Below are positions 44,546 through 52,938 of a stretch of DNA of 64,000 bases, in pieces. Position 1 is the stretch's first letter. Each line of letters begins with the position of its first letter. This DNA is from JAVVHH01 sp963835135 (GTDB taxonomy: Bacteria; Pseudomonadota; Alphaproteobacteria; Acetobacterales; Acetobacteraceae). The position numbers and the translations under genes are program-made. A model generated the notes under the pieces. The model had not been told where the DNA came from and ran no database searches. It was given only the letters and a program-made list of their open reading frames with translations. The stretch is taken from assembly GCA_963835135.1 (NCBI GenBank), contig CAWIEF010000005.1:310001-374000 (forward strand), read 5' to 3'.

Positions 44546-46147
44546 ATGATATTCAGGACGGCGGCCCGCGCCGCATTGCTGAGCACGACCCTGCTCGCCG
44601 CCCTCGCGTGTGCCGCTCAGGCCAAGACCCTGGTCTATTGCTCGGAAGGCTCGCCGGAGAATTTCAGCCCGATGCTGAACACCACCGGCACCACCTTCGA
44701 CGCTAACGCGCCGATCTACGACACGCTGGTGCGGTTCAAGCGCGGCACCACCGAGATCGAGCCCGGCCTGGCCGAGACGTGGGACATCTCGCCGGACGGC
44801 AAGACCTACACCTTCCACCTGCGCCAGAACGCCAGATGGCAATCCAACAAGAGCTTCAAGCCGACCCGCGGCGTGACGGCCGAGGACGTACTGTTCAGCT
44901 TCAACCGCCAGTGGAAGGACGACAACGCGTTCCACAAGGTCGGCGGCGGCGATTACAGCTATTTCGGCGACATGTCGTTCCCGACCCTGCTTGCCGCCAT
45001 CGACAAGGTCGACGACCACACGGTCAAGTTCACCCTGACCAAGCCGAACGCGCCGTTCCTGGCTGACCTCGCGATGGATTTCGCCTCGATCATGTCGGCC
45101 GAATACGCCGACACCTTGATGAAGGCCGGCAAGCCGGAGTTGATCGACCAAGAGCCCATCGGCTCCGGTCCCTATTCGTTGCTTCAATATCAAAAGGACG
45201 CCACGATCCGCTATCGCGCCTTCGATGGCTATTGGGGCAACAAGCCGCCGGCGGACACGCTGGTCTTCTCCATCACCAAGGAGGCCGCGGTCCGCCTGGC
45301 CAAGCTGCAGGCCAACGAATGCCAGATCATGGCCTACCCGAACCCGGCCGATCTGAAGGCGATTGGGGACAACAAGGACCTGCAACTGATGCAGGCGCCG
45401 GGCCTGAACATCGGTTACCTCGCCTTCAACGTCACCAAGAAGCCGCTCGACGACAAGCGCGTTCGAGTCGCGATCAACGAGGCGATCGACAAGCAGGCGA
45501 TCCTCGACGCCGTCTATCAAGGCTCGGGTCTCGCAGCCAAGAACCTGATCCCGCCGACGATGTGGTCGTACAACAACGGCGTGCAGGACTTCAAACACGA
45601 TCCGGAGGATGCCAAGAAGCTGCTGGCCGAGGCCGGGCTGAAGGACGGGTTCGAGACCGACCTCTGGGCCATGCCGGTGCAGCGCCCCTATAATCCCGAT
45701 GCGCGGCGGATCGCCGAGCTGATGCAGGCCGATCTCGCCAAAGTCGGCATCAAGGCGCGGATTGTCACCTATGAGTGGGGCGAATACCGCAAGCGGGTGC
45801 AGAACGGCGAGGACATGATGGCCCAGCTCGGCTGGACCGGCGACAACGGCGACCCAGACAATTTCTTCTATACGCTGGCCAGTTGCGCCGCCGCGCGACC
45901 CGGCGGTGGTAGCTCGACCAAGTGGTGCGACAAGGAGTTCGACGGCCTCATCACCAAGGCAGCCGAATTGTCCGACCAGGGCGAACGCGCGAAACTGTAT
46001 GGGCAGGCGCAGGTGGTGATGCATGATCAGGCACCGTATTTCCTGATCGCGCACTCCGTCGTGTTCATGCCGATGCGCAGCAATGTCAGCGGCTACGTCA
46101 TGAGCCCGCTTGGGCGCCACGCCTTCGACAACGTCGACCTGAAGTGA
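44546..46147 (+). CDS. Peptide ABC transporter, periplasmic substrate-binding protein (DppA/OppA family)
   Basis: A 533-residue SBP family 5 protein. A signal peptide (ALLSTTLLAALACAAQA) is followed by LVYCSEGSPENFSPMLNTTG, close to E. coli DppA. Then come FRLGEN-type features: LRQNARWQSNKSFKPTRGVTAEDVLFSFNR and IGSGPYSLLQYQKDATIRY. It captures dipeptides or related ligands in the periplasm. AGGAGAAGAG stands before ATG 44546. It heads a tight operon with two permeases and two ATPase modules. Confidence 0.93.
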   Translation: MIFRTAARAALLSTTLLAALACAAQAKTLVYCSEGSPENFSPMLNTTGTTFDANAPIYDTLVRFKRGTTEIEPGLAETWDISPDGKTYTFHLRQNARWQSNKSFKPTRGVTAEDVLFSFNRQWKDDNAFHKVGGGDYSYFGDMSFPTLLAAIDKVDDHTVKFTLTKPNAPFLADLAMDFASIMSAEYADTLMKAGKPELIDQEPIGSGPYSLLQYQKDATIRYRAFDGYWGNKPPADTLVFSITKEAAVRLAKLQANECQIMAYPNPADLKAIGDNKDLQLMQAPGLNIGYLAFNVTKKPLDDKRVRVAINEAIDKQAILDAVYQGSGLAAKNLIPPTMWSYNNGVQDFKHDPEDAKKLLAEAGLKDGFETDLWAMPVQRPYNPDARRIAELMQADLAKVGIKARIVTYEWGEYRKRVQNGEDMMAQLGWTGDNGDPDNFFYTLASCAAARPGGGSSTKWCDKEFDGLITKAAELSDQGERAKLYGQAQVVMHDQAPYFLIAHSVVFMPMRSNVSGYVMSPLGRHAFDNVDLK

Positions 46148-46171
46148 GCCAAATGGTGGAGCGGAGCTAGC

Positions 46172-47176
46172 TTGCTCCGCTTCCTCCTGCGGCGGGTCGC
46201 ACTGATCGTGCCGACCTTCATCGCCGTCACGCTGCTGAGCTTCATGCTGATCCGCCTCGTGCCCGGGGACCCGATCGAGGTTCGCGCCGGCGAACGCGGC
46301 ATCGCGCCCGAGCGCCTGGCCGAGATGCGGCATGCCTACGGCCTGGACCAGCCGCTCTGGAAGCAATTCGTCGACTACGAAGGCCAGGTCGTCTCCGGCG
46401 ACCTCGGCACCTCCATCCTCACCCACGGCTCCGTCTGGAGCGAGTTCACCACCCTGTTCCCGGCCACGCTCGAACTCTCCGCCTGCGCGATGCTGTTCGC
46501 GACCATCATCGGCATCCCGCTCGGGGTCATCGCCGCCAGCAGACGGGGCTCGCCGCTCGATTACGGGCTGATGAGCGTGGCCGTCACCGGAGCGTCGATG
46601 CCGATCTTCTGGTGGGGGCTGATGGTCATCCTCATCTTTTCCGTCACGCTCGGGTGGACGCCGGTGTCGGGTCGGATCAGCGACCAGTTCTACGTCGAAC
46701 CCTGGAGCGGCTTCATGCTGGTCGACTCCTGGTTCTCCGACGACCAAGGCGCGTTCCGCTCGGCGGTGAGCCACCTCATCCTGCCGACCATCGTCCTCGG
46801 CACGATCCCGCTCGCGACCATCGCCCGCATGACGAGGTCGTCGATGCTGGAAATCCTCGGCGAAGATTTCGTCCGCACCGCGCGCGCCAAGGGCCTATCC
46901 GCCTGGCGGGTCGTCGTCGTCCACGCGCTGCGCAACGCGCTCATCCCGGTCGTGACCGTCATGGGCCTGCAGGTCGGCTCGCTGCTGGGCGGCGCCATCC
47001 TAACCGAGACGGTGTTCTCCTGGCCCGGCGTCGGGCACTGGCTGATCGAGAGCATCCAACGCCGCGACTACCCGGTGCTGCAGGGCGGCACCCTGATCGT
47101 CGCCACGCTCGTGATCGTGGTCAATCTAGGCGTCGACGTCGCGTATGGCTGGCTCAATCCCCGGATCAGGCGCTGA
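46172..47176 (+). CDS. Peptide ABC transporter permease (DppB-like)
   Basis: A 334-residue inner-membrane permease beginning at TTG 46172 (LRFLLRRVALIVPTFIAV) with GGAG just upstream. The EAA loop reads RTARAKGLSAWRVVVVHALRNALIPVVT. LVPGDPIEVRAGERG and YGLDQPLWKQFVDY are typical of DppB/OppB. It overlaps the next permease by one base. Confidence 0.93.
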   Translation: MLRFLLRRVALIVPTFIAVTLLSFMLIRLVPGDPIEVRAGERGIAPERLAEMRHAYGLDQPLWKQFVDYEGQVVSGDLGTSILTHGSVWSEFTTLFPATLELSACAMLFATIIGIPLGVIAASRRGSPLDYGLMSVAVTGASMPIFWWGLMVILIFSVTLGWTPVSGRISDQFYVEPWSGFMLVDSWFSDDQGAFRSAVSHLILPTIVLGTIPLATIARMTRSSMLEILGEDFVRTARAKGLSAWRVVVVHALRNALIPVVTVMGLQVGSLLGGAILTETVFSWPGVGHWLIESIQRRDYPVLQGGTLIVATLVIVVNLGVDVAYGWLNPRIRR

Positions 47177-48087
47177 TGTCCGGCGCCGACAACGTCATCC
47201 AGGTCGCGCCGGACCTGGCCGCGCCGCCGCCGGACCGCCTGCGCCTGTTCTGGCGCAGCTTCGCCGAGAACCGTGGCGCCGTGGCCGGGACCGTGCTCCT
47301 GGTCGTGCTGGTTCTCGTCGCGGCGTTCGCGCCGTTGATCGCGCCGCACGCGCCGATCGAGCAATTCCGCGGCAACTTTCTCACGCCCCCGGCCTGGTCG
47401 CCGGGCGGCACGGCCACCTTCCCGCTCGGCACCGATGACGTCGGCCGCGACATGCTGTCCCGTCTGATCTACGGCGCTCGCCTGTCGTTGCTGATCGGCT
47501 TCGTGGTCGTCACCCTCGCTTTGCTGACCGGCACTGCGCTCGGCCTGGTGGCAGCCTTCGCCGGCGGCGGTGTGGACGTCGTCATCATGCGGGCCATGGA
47601 CATCGTTTTGGTGTTCCCCAGCCTGCTGCTCGCGATCGTCATCGTCGCCATCCTCGGGCCCAGCTTGGGCAACGCCATGCTCGCGGTCGTGGTGGTGACG
47701 CTGCCGGGTTACACCCGCCTCGCCCGCGCGGCCGCCCTGTCGGAGCTGGCCCGCGACTACGTCACCGCCACGCGCAGCGCCGGGGCGTCCACGCTACGGC
47801 TTATGGTCGACACCGTGCTGCCCAACTGCTTGGCGCCGCTGATCGTGCAGGCCTCCCTCGGTTTCTCGACCGCGATCCTCGACGCGGCCGCGCTCGGCTT
47901 CCTCGGCCTCGGCGCGCAGCCGCCGACCCCGGAATGGGGCACGATGCTGGCCGGCGCGTTCCAATATTACCAGCGTGCGTGGTGGGTGCTCGCCTTTCCG
48001 GGCTTTGCCATCCTCATCACCGTGCTCGCCTTCAATCTGTTCGGCGACGGGCTGCGCGACGCGCTCGATCCGAAGCTGCGCCGCTGA
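47176..48087 (+). CDS. Peptide ABC transporter permease (DppC-like)
   Basis: A 303-residue partner permease. The N-terminal FAENRGAVAGTVLLVVLVLVAAFAP helix and PLGTDDVGRDMLSRLIYGARLSL block are standard for DppC/OppC. The EAA loop is ATRSAGASTLRLMVDTVLPNCLAP. TGATG overlaps link it to the genes on both sides. Confidence 0.94.
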   Translation: MSGADNVIQVAPDLAAPPPDRLRLFWRSFAENRGAVAGTVLLVVLVLVAAFAPLIAPHAPIEQFRGNFLTPPAWSPGGTATFPLGTDDVGRDMLSRLIYGARLSLLIGFVVVTLALLTGTALGLVAAFAGGGVDVVIMRAMDIVLVFPSLLLAIVIVAILGPSLGNAMLAVVVVTLPGYTRLARAAALSELARDYVTATRSAGASTLRLMVDTVLPNCLAPLIVQASLGFSTAILDAAALGFLGLGAQPPTPEWGTMLAGAFQYYQRAWWVLAFPGFAILITVLAFNLFGDGLRDALDPKLRR

Positions 48088-50045
48088 TGCTGCTCGAGAT
48101 CGACGACCTCTCGGTCGAGTTCGCCACCGCCCGCGGCCGCTTCCGCGCCGTCGAGGGCGTCGAACTTTCCGTCGATGCCGGCGAGGTGCTCTGCGTGGTC
48201 GGCGAGTCCGGCTCGGGCAAGAGCGTCTCCATGCTCGGGCTCATGGGCCTCATCGCCGCACCCGGCCGGGTTCTCGCCAAGACGATGCGCTTCGACGGCC
48301 AGGACCTGCTCGGCATCACCAGCCGCCAGCGCCGCACCCTGATCGGGCGCGATATCGCCATGATCTTCCAGGAGCCGATGAGCTCGCTCAACCCGTGCTA
48401 TCCGGTCGGCTGGCAGATCGCCGAAGCGCTGCGGGCGCACGCGGCCGTGCCACGCCGCGCCGTCCGCGGCCGGGTCGACGAACTGCTCGCGCAAGTCGGC
48501 ATTCCCGACCCGGCCCGCCGCGCCCGCGCCTTTCCCCACCAGCTCTCAGGCGGCATGAACCAGCGCGTGATGATCGCCATGGCCATCGCCTGTCGCCCGC
48601 GCCTGCTGATCGCCGACGAGCCGACCACGGCGCTGGACGTGACCATCCAGAAGCAGATCCTGGATCTGCTGCTCTCGCTGCAACGCGAGAACGGCATGGC
48701 GCTGGTCCTGATCACGCACGACATGGGCGTCGTCGCCGAGACCGCGCATCGGGTCCAGGTCATGTATGCCGGCCAGGTCGTCGAGCGGCAGGCGGTCGGT
48801 GGCCTGTTCGCCTCACCCCGTCACCCCTACACCGCGGCCCTGCTCGACGCCCTGCCCGAACGCGCGCTCGGCCGCCCACGCCTGCCGACGATCCCCGGCG
48901 TGGTCCCCGGCATCGACGACCGCCCCGCCGGATGCTTGTTCGCGCCGCGCTGCCGGTTTGCCACCGATCTCTGTCGCCAGCGTCCGGCCGGACCTGGACC
49001 CGGTGCCAGGTGGCGCCGCCCGCTGCCACTACCCGCTCGACGACGCCGGCCAGCCCACCAACCACCCGGCGCGGCAAGCCGCATGACCGAACCGGTCATG
49101 GAGGCGCGCGATCTCCGGCGATCCTACGCGGTGCGCGGTGGTCTGTTCGGCCGCAGGGGCACGGTCCGCGCCGTCGACGGCGTCTCCTTCCGGCTTGCCG
49201 CCGGACAGACGCTCGCCGTGGTCGGCGAATCCGGCTGCGGCAAATCGACGCTCGCCCGCATGGCGACGCTGCTCGAGCCCCCCACCAGCGGGACGCTGTT
49301 GCTCGATGGCCACGCCACCGACGATCCCGCTGGCCGCCGGCGCCAGCGGCTCGGCGTGCAGATGGTGTTCCAGAACCCCTATGGCTCGCTCAATCCGCGC
49401 AAGACGATCGGCGCCATCCTCGAAGAGCCCCTTGCGATCAACGGTCGCGGCGACCGCGCCGAACGCCGAGACGCCGCCCGTGCCATGATGGAGAAGGTCG
49501 GGCTCCGCCTGGACCAATATGGCCGCTACCCGCACATGTTCTCCGGCGGCCAACGGCAGCGCGTCGCCATCGCCCGCGCGCTCATGCTCAAGCCGCGCGT
49601 CGTCGTTGCCGACGAGCCCGTCTCCGCGCTCGACGTCTCGATCCAGGCCCAAGTACTGAACCTTTTGATGGACCTGCAGGACGAGTTCGGCCTCGCCTAC
49701 CTCTTCATCAGTCACGATCTCTCCGTCGTGCGCCACATCGCCGGCGAGGTGTTGGTCATGTATCTTGGTCGGCCGATGGAGCAGGCTGGCAAGGCTGACC
49801 TGTTCGCCAGCCCGCGCCATCCCTACACGCGCGTCCTGCTCGCCGCGACGCCATCGGTCGCGCGGGGAACGCGGGAGACGGCATCGATGGCGAGGGGCGA
49901 ACTGCCTTCCCCGCTCGATCCGCCTCCGGGCTGCGTCTTCGCCTCACGCTGCCCGTATGCGCAGCCCCGATGCACCGCCGAGCGCCCGGAGTTGCGGCAG
50001 GTGGACGGCCATCTCGTGGCCTGCCACTACGCGGAGAGCGTGTGA
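48087..50045 (+). CDS. Peptide ABC transporter ATP-binding protein; DppD and DppF read as one 652-residue frame
   Basis: Two complete ABC ATPases in one frame. The first has Walker A GESGSGKS, signature LSGGMNQR and Walker B LLIADEP; the second has GESGCGKS, FSGGQRQR and VVVADEP, and both have oligopeptide-type C-terminal Cys-rich tails. The join is suspicious. After TDLCRQR the frame becomes Arg/Pro-rich, while the next frame continues the normal DppD ending (RPDLDPVPGG, ARCHYPLDD) to TGA 49084-49086, overlapping ATG 49083 (MTEPVMEARD) of DppF. One extra C near 48984 explains this. Confidence 0.88.
   Translation: MLLEIDDLSVEFATARGRFRAVEGVELSVDAGEVLCVVGESGSGKSVSMLGLMGLIAAPGRVLAKTMRFDGQDLLGITSRQRRTLIGRDIAMIFQEPMSSLNPCYPVGWQIAEALRAHAAVPRRAVRGRVDELLAQVGIPDPARRARAFPHQLSGGMNQRVMIAMAIACRPRLLIADEPTTALDVTIQKQILDLLLSLQRENGMALVLITHDMGVVAETAHRVQVMYAGQVVERQAVGGLFASPRHPYTAALLDALPERALGRPRLPTIPGVVPGIDDRPAGCLFAPRCRFATDLCRQRPAGPGPGARWRRPLPLPARRRRPAHQPPGAASRMTEPVMEARDLRRSYAVRGGLFGRRGTVRAVDGVSFRLAAGQTLAVVGESGCGKSTLARMATLLEPPTSGTLLLDGHATDDPAGRRRQRLGVQMVFQNPYGSLNPRKTIGAILEEPLAINGRGDRAERRDAARAMMEKVGLRLDQYGRYPHMFSGGQRQRVAIARALMLKPRVVVADEPVSALDVSIQAQVLNLLMDLQDEFGLAYLFISHDLSVVRHIAGEVLVMYLGRPMEQAGKADLFASPRHPYTRVLLAATPSVARGTRETASMARGELPSPLDPPPGCVFASRCPYAQPRCTAERPELRQVDGHLVACHYAESV
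49083..50045 (+). other. DppF-like ATPase as a separate gene (alternative reading of the second half)
   Basis: If the base near 48984 is spurious, dppD ends at 49086 (332 codons) and this 320-residue DppF starts at ATG 49083 with the usual four-base ATGA overlap. It contains all ABC motifs of the second half, plus the C-terminal CVFASRCPYAQPRC cysteines seen in oligopeptide ATPases, some of which bind an iron-sulfur cluster. Confidence 0.65.
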
Positions 50046-50147
50046 TTGAACAGGGCGCGGATGACCATGCGTTCGGCATGCTCGAAGTCGCCGCCCGTTT
50101 ACTGACTGGTAATATCGAGCCGTTAGACTGATCGCGTAAGCAAGTGA

Positions 50148-51254
50148 ATGGTCGACGTAGCGATGGAGTTCCAGTCTACCGAAACGACTTTGCCTGGAAC
50201 GCACGGAGGCGGGGCCGATCGTCACATCTATCGATTGGCGGCCCAGACATGGTTGGCGCTCCGGGCAGTCGACTTACCGCCGACGCCGCAGAACTTCGAG
50301 CTCTGGTACACCCATCTCGGTGGTGCGAACGCGGAGCTCAGCCGCCGCCTCGACGAATTGCTGCAGCGTGGCCAAAAGCCCGTCGCCGACGCGCTCAACC
50401 TCATCTATAGCGATTGCATTCCCGCCCGCGAGGATGCCGATCTCGGAACGCTCGAGGACGGTGCGGAGATCATCGAGCAGGTCGCCCGCGAGACCGCCAG
50501 CCAGCTTGCCGCGGGACAGCGCGATCTGCAGGATTACGGTAGCGTCCTGTCGCGCGTGGGCACCCAACTCGGTAACGAACAGACATTGGACAGCCTCGTG
50601 CAGACGGTTGCCACTCTGGTCGCTGAAACGCGGCGGGCCAGCGATCTGAACCGCACGCTGGAAGCCCGGCTGAGCGCATCTGCGGCCCAGATTCAGCGGC
50701 TTCGCCAATCCCTCGCCGAAGTGAAGCACGATTCGACGACGGACGCGCTCACCGGGCTGATCAACCGGCGCGGCTTCGATTCCCGTTTGCGCCGAGCCAT
50801 GAGCCGAAACAAAGCAGACAATGTGTCTTTCTGCCTGCTCATCGCCGACGTCGACCGCTTCAAGAACTTCAACGACACCTATGGACACAAGACCGGTGAC
50901 CTCGTCCTTCGTCTCGTCGGTCGGCTTCTGGCTGAGAACGTCAAGGGCAAGGATACGGCCTGCCGGTATGGCGGCGAGGAGTTCGCCCTCATCCTGACGG
51001 GCGCCGACGAGTATGCGGGGCGCTGCGTTGCCGAACAGATCCGCGCCGCGCTGGATGGCAAGCGCTTGATCAACCGCGGCAACGGGCAGCATCTGAGCGG
51101 CGTGACGATGTCGATCGGCGTTGCCGGCATCCGCGCCAACGAACGCGCGGCTAGCCTGATCGAGCGCGCGGACGCTGCCCTCTATCACGCCAAGAACACT
51201 GGCCGGAACCGCGTTTGCGTGAGCAGCCAGATCACCGGCGCCGTTCCGGCCTAG
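50148..51254 (+). CDS. Diguanylate cyclase (GGDEF domain)
   Basis: A 368-residue soluble protein. The first 190 residues are helical with a coiled coil (SDLNRTLEARLSASAAQIQRL), and the GGDEF domain follows. STTDALTGLINRRGFDSRLRR, LLIADVDRFKNFNDTYGH and the active-site GGEEF (275-279) are intact, so it should make cyclic di-GMP. The inhibitory I-site reads KGKD (266-269) instead of RxxD, suggesting weak or no product inhibition. ATG 50163 is an alternative start. The N-terminus resembles cytoplasmic sensors of unknown ligand. Confidence 0.92.
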   Translation: MVDVAMEFQSTETTLPGTHGGGADRHIYRLAAQTWLALRAVDLPPTPQNFELWYTHLGGANAELSRRLDELLQRGQKPVADALNLIYSDCIPAREDADLGTLEDGAEIIEQVARETASQLAAGQRDLQDYGSVLSRVGTQLGNEQTLDSLVQTVATLVAETRRASDLNRTLEARLSASAAQIQRLRQSLAEVKHDSTTDALTGLINRRGFDSRLRRAMSRNKADNVSFCLLIADVDRFKNFNDTYGHKTGDLVLRLVGRLLAENVKGKDTACRYGGEEFALILTGADEYAGRCVAEQIRAALDGKRLINRGNGQHLSGVTMSIGVAGIRANERAASLIERADAALYHAKNTGRNRVCVSSQITGAVPA

Positions 51255-51261
51255 GGCGATA

Positions 51262-52593
51262 TCAGGCCGCCGCAAGCTGGAGGCGGTCGGCAGCCCGGTT
51301 GCGCCCCATCAGAGGCAACAGGTCGCGCAACTCCGGTCCATGATCCTCGCCCGTCAACGCCTGCCGTAGCGGCATGAACAATTTCTTGCCCTTGCGGCCG
51401 CTCTGAGCCTTCAACTCGTCGATCCAGAGCCGCCAGACGTCATTGTCCCACGGCTCCGCCGGCAGCGTGTCCAACGCGATCCGAAGATAATCCGCCTCAT
51501 CAGCCAGGAGCGGCGGCACGATCGATCCGGCCACCACGTCCCACCATCCGCGCGCTTCGTTGAGGAGGTCCAGGTTGCCGCGGATCGCCGCCCAAAAGGC
51601 CGGCGTCGCCGCCGGGGGTAGCCGATCCTGCACCGCCTCGTACGGCAACTCCCGCAACGTTCTGCGGTTCAATGCCAGCAATTGCTGCCCATCGAACCGC
51701 GCCGAGGCATGTGAGACGCGCCCGATGTCGTACTCCGGCGCCAACGCGTCCGGCAACCCAGGCCTCGGATCCTCCGACGTTCCGAGGCGGGCCAGATAGC
51801 CCGCCAGCGCCGCCGGCTCGATCCCATCGCCGCGCAGTCCGCGCAGCGTCAGGGACCCGATCCGCTTGGAGAGCTTGCCCCCGTCACCGTCCACCAGCAG
51901 CGGCAGGTGGGCGAACCGCGGCATCCGCCGACCCGGCGCCAGCGCTTCCATAATGTCGAGCTGCAACCCCGTATTGGTCACATGATCCTCGCCGCGCACG
52001 ATGTCGGTAATCGCCTCGTCGAGGTCGTCGACGACCGACGTGAAATTGTAGAGCGGCACGCCATCCGCCCGGATCAGCACCGGGTCCGAGACCGCCGACA
52101 GTTTCACCTGCCGCCGCCCCAGCACCAAATCGTGCCACTCGACCTGCCGCCCTGAGAGCATGAAGCGCCAGTATGGCCGTTTGCCACCGAACTCCGCCCT
52201 GGCGCGCTGCTCGGCCGTCAGCTTCAGCATCGCCCTGTCGTAGAGCGGAGGCAGCCCGCGCTTGAGCCGCTGGTCCCGCTTGGCGTTCAGCTCCTCCTCG
52301 CTCTCGAAACACGGGTACAATCGTCCGCTCGCCTTCAGCCTCTCGGCGGCTGCCGCATACCGGTCCAGCCGCTCCGACTGCCGGAACGTCTCGTCCCAGT
52401 GCATGCCGAGCCAGCGAAGGTCGTATTGGATCGCCTCCTCGTAGTCCGGTCGGTTGCGCTCATGGTCGGTATCGTCGATCCGAAGCAGAAAACTGCCCCC
52501 GTGCCGCCTCGCATGCAGATAGTTGGCCAACGCCGTCCTGACGTTGCCGACATGCAGCAAGCCGGTCGGGCTGGGCGCGAATCGGAGCTTCAA
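51262..52593 (-). CDS. gltX: Glutamyl-tRNA synthetase
   Basis: 443 residues from TTG 52593 (KLRFAPSPTGLLHVGN), directly behind GAGGAGGAGG. The class I motifs are PTGLLHVGN (HIGH) and KLSKRIG (KMSKS); LLRIDDTDHERN and VRGEDHVTNT are also typical. It charges tRNA with glutamate and, with GatCAB in the window, may supply Glu-tRNA(Gln). The reading frame is open for 115 more codons upstream, giving an apparent 558-residue fusion with an unknown domain. The canonical N-terminus, ribosome binding site and operon pattern argue for a separate start. Confidence 0.93.
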   Translation of the reverse strand: MKLRFAPSPTGLLHVGNVRTALANYLHARRHGGSFLLRIDDTDHERNRPDYEEAIQYDLRWLGMHWDETFRQSERLDRYAAAAERLKASGRLYPCFESEEELNAKRDQRLKRGLPPLYDRAMLKLTAEQRARAEFGGKRPYWRFMLSGRQVEWHDLVLGRRQVKLSAVSDPVLIRADGVPLYNFTSVVDDLDEAITDIVRGEDHVTNTGLQLDIMEALAPGRRMPRFAHLPLLVDGDGGKLSKRIGSLTLRGLRGDGIEPAALAGYLARLGTSEDPRPGLPDALAPEYDIGRVSHASARFDGQQLLALNRRTLRELPYEAVQDRLPPAATPAFWAAIRGNLDLLNEARGWWDVVAGSIVPPLLADEADYLRIALDTLPAEPWDNDVWRLWIDELKAQSGRKGKKLFMPLRQALTGEDHGPELRDLLPLMGRNRAADRLQLAAA

Positions 52594-52938
52594 GCCTCCT
52601 CCTCTTCGACCGGCGCCGCGCGGATCGAGGCTCCGCCAGTCCCGATCGACCACGTTCGCCTTACGCGCCGCGAAGTCCCCGAGTTCGGCCGCACTCCGCC
52701 AGCCCAGTTCACCCGCCTCAGGCACGATCGCATCTTCGCCGAACGCGAACCACGCATCCAACACGCCCTTGACGTCCATACCCGGCGCCCGGCACCGCTC
52801 CACACTATCGCGCACGTACCGGCGCGCGAACAGATTGGCGTCCTCGACGGTCGCGAACGGCCCGATGTCCTCGACGATGTTGTCCTCCGCACCCCCGGAC
52901 AGGTCCAGGATGCGCACCCGCCAAGCCCCGTCGCTCAT
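52590..52938 (-). CDS. Hypothetical protein between pncB and gltX (apparent extra base near its 3' end)
   Basis: From ATG 52938: MSDGAWRVRILDLSGGAEDNIVED, then VEDANLFARRYVRDSVERC, AWFAFGEDA and DWRSLD. It is small, soluble and acidic, with no family I can name. As sequenced, the frame has no stop and runs into gltX. Dropping one base near 52623 gives the ending RAAPVEEEEA and TGA at 52592-52590, overlapping the gltX TTG by four bases, the same coupling as the other junctions of this operon. The span is 349 bases, one more than 116 codons. Confidence 0.6.

Noticed and set aside
44435..46774. 779-codon minus-strand frame antisense to the peptide-binding protein and first permease
   Set aside because: Composition is typical of antisense frames in high-GC DNA, and the plus-strand genes have complete domain content and ribosome binding sites.
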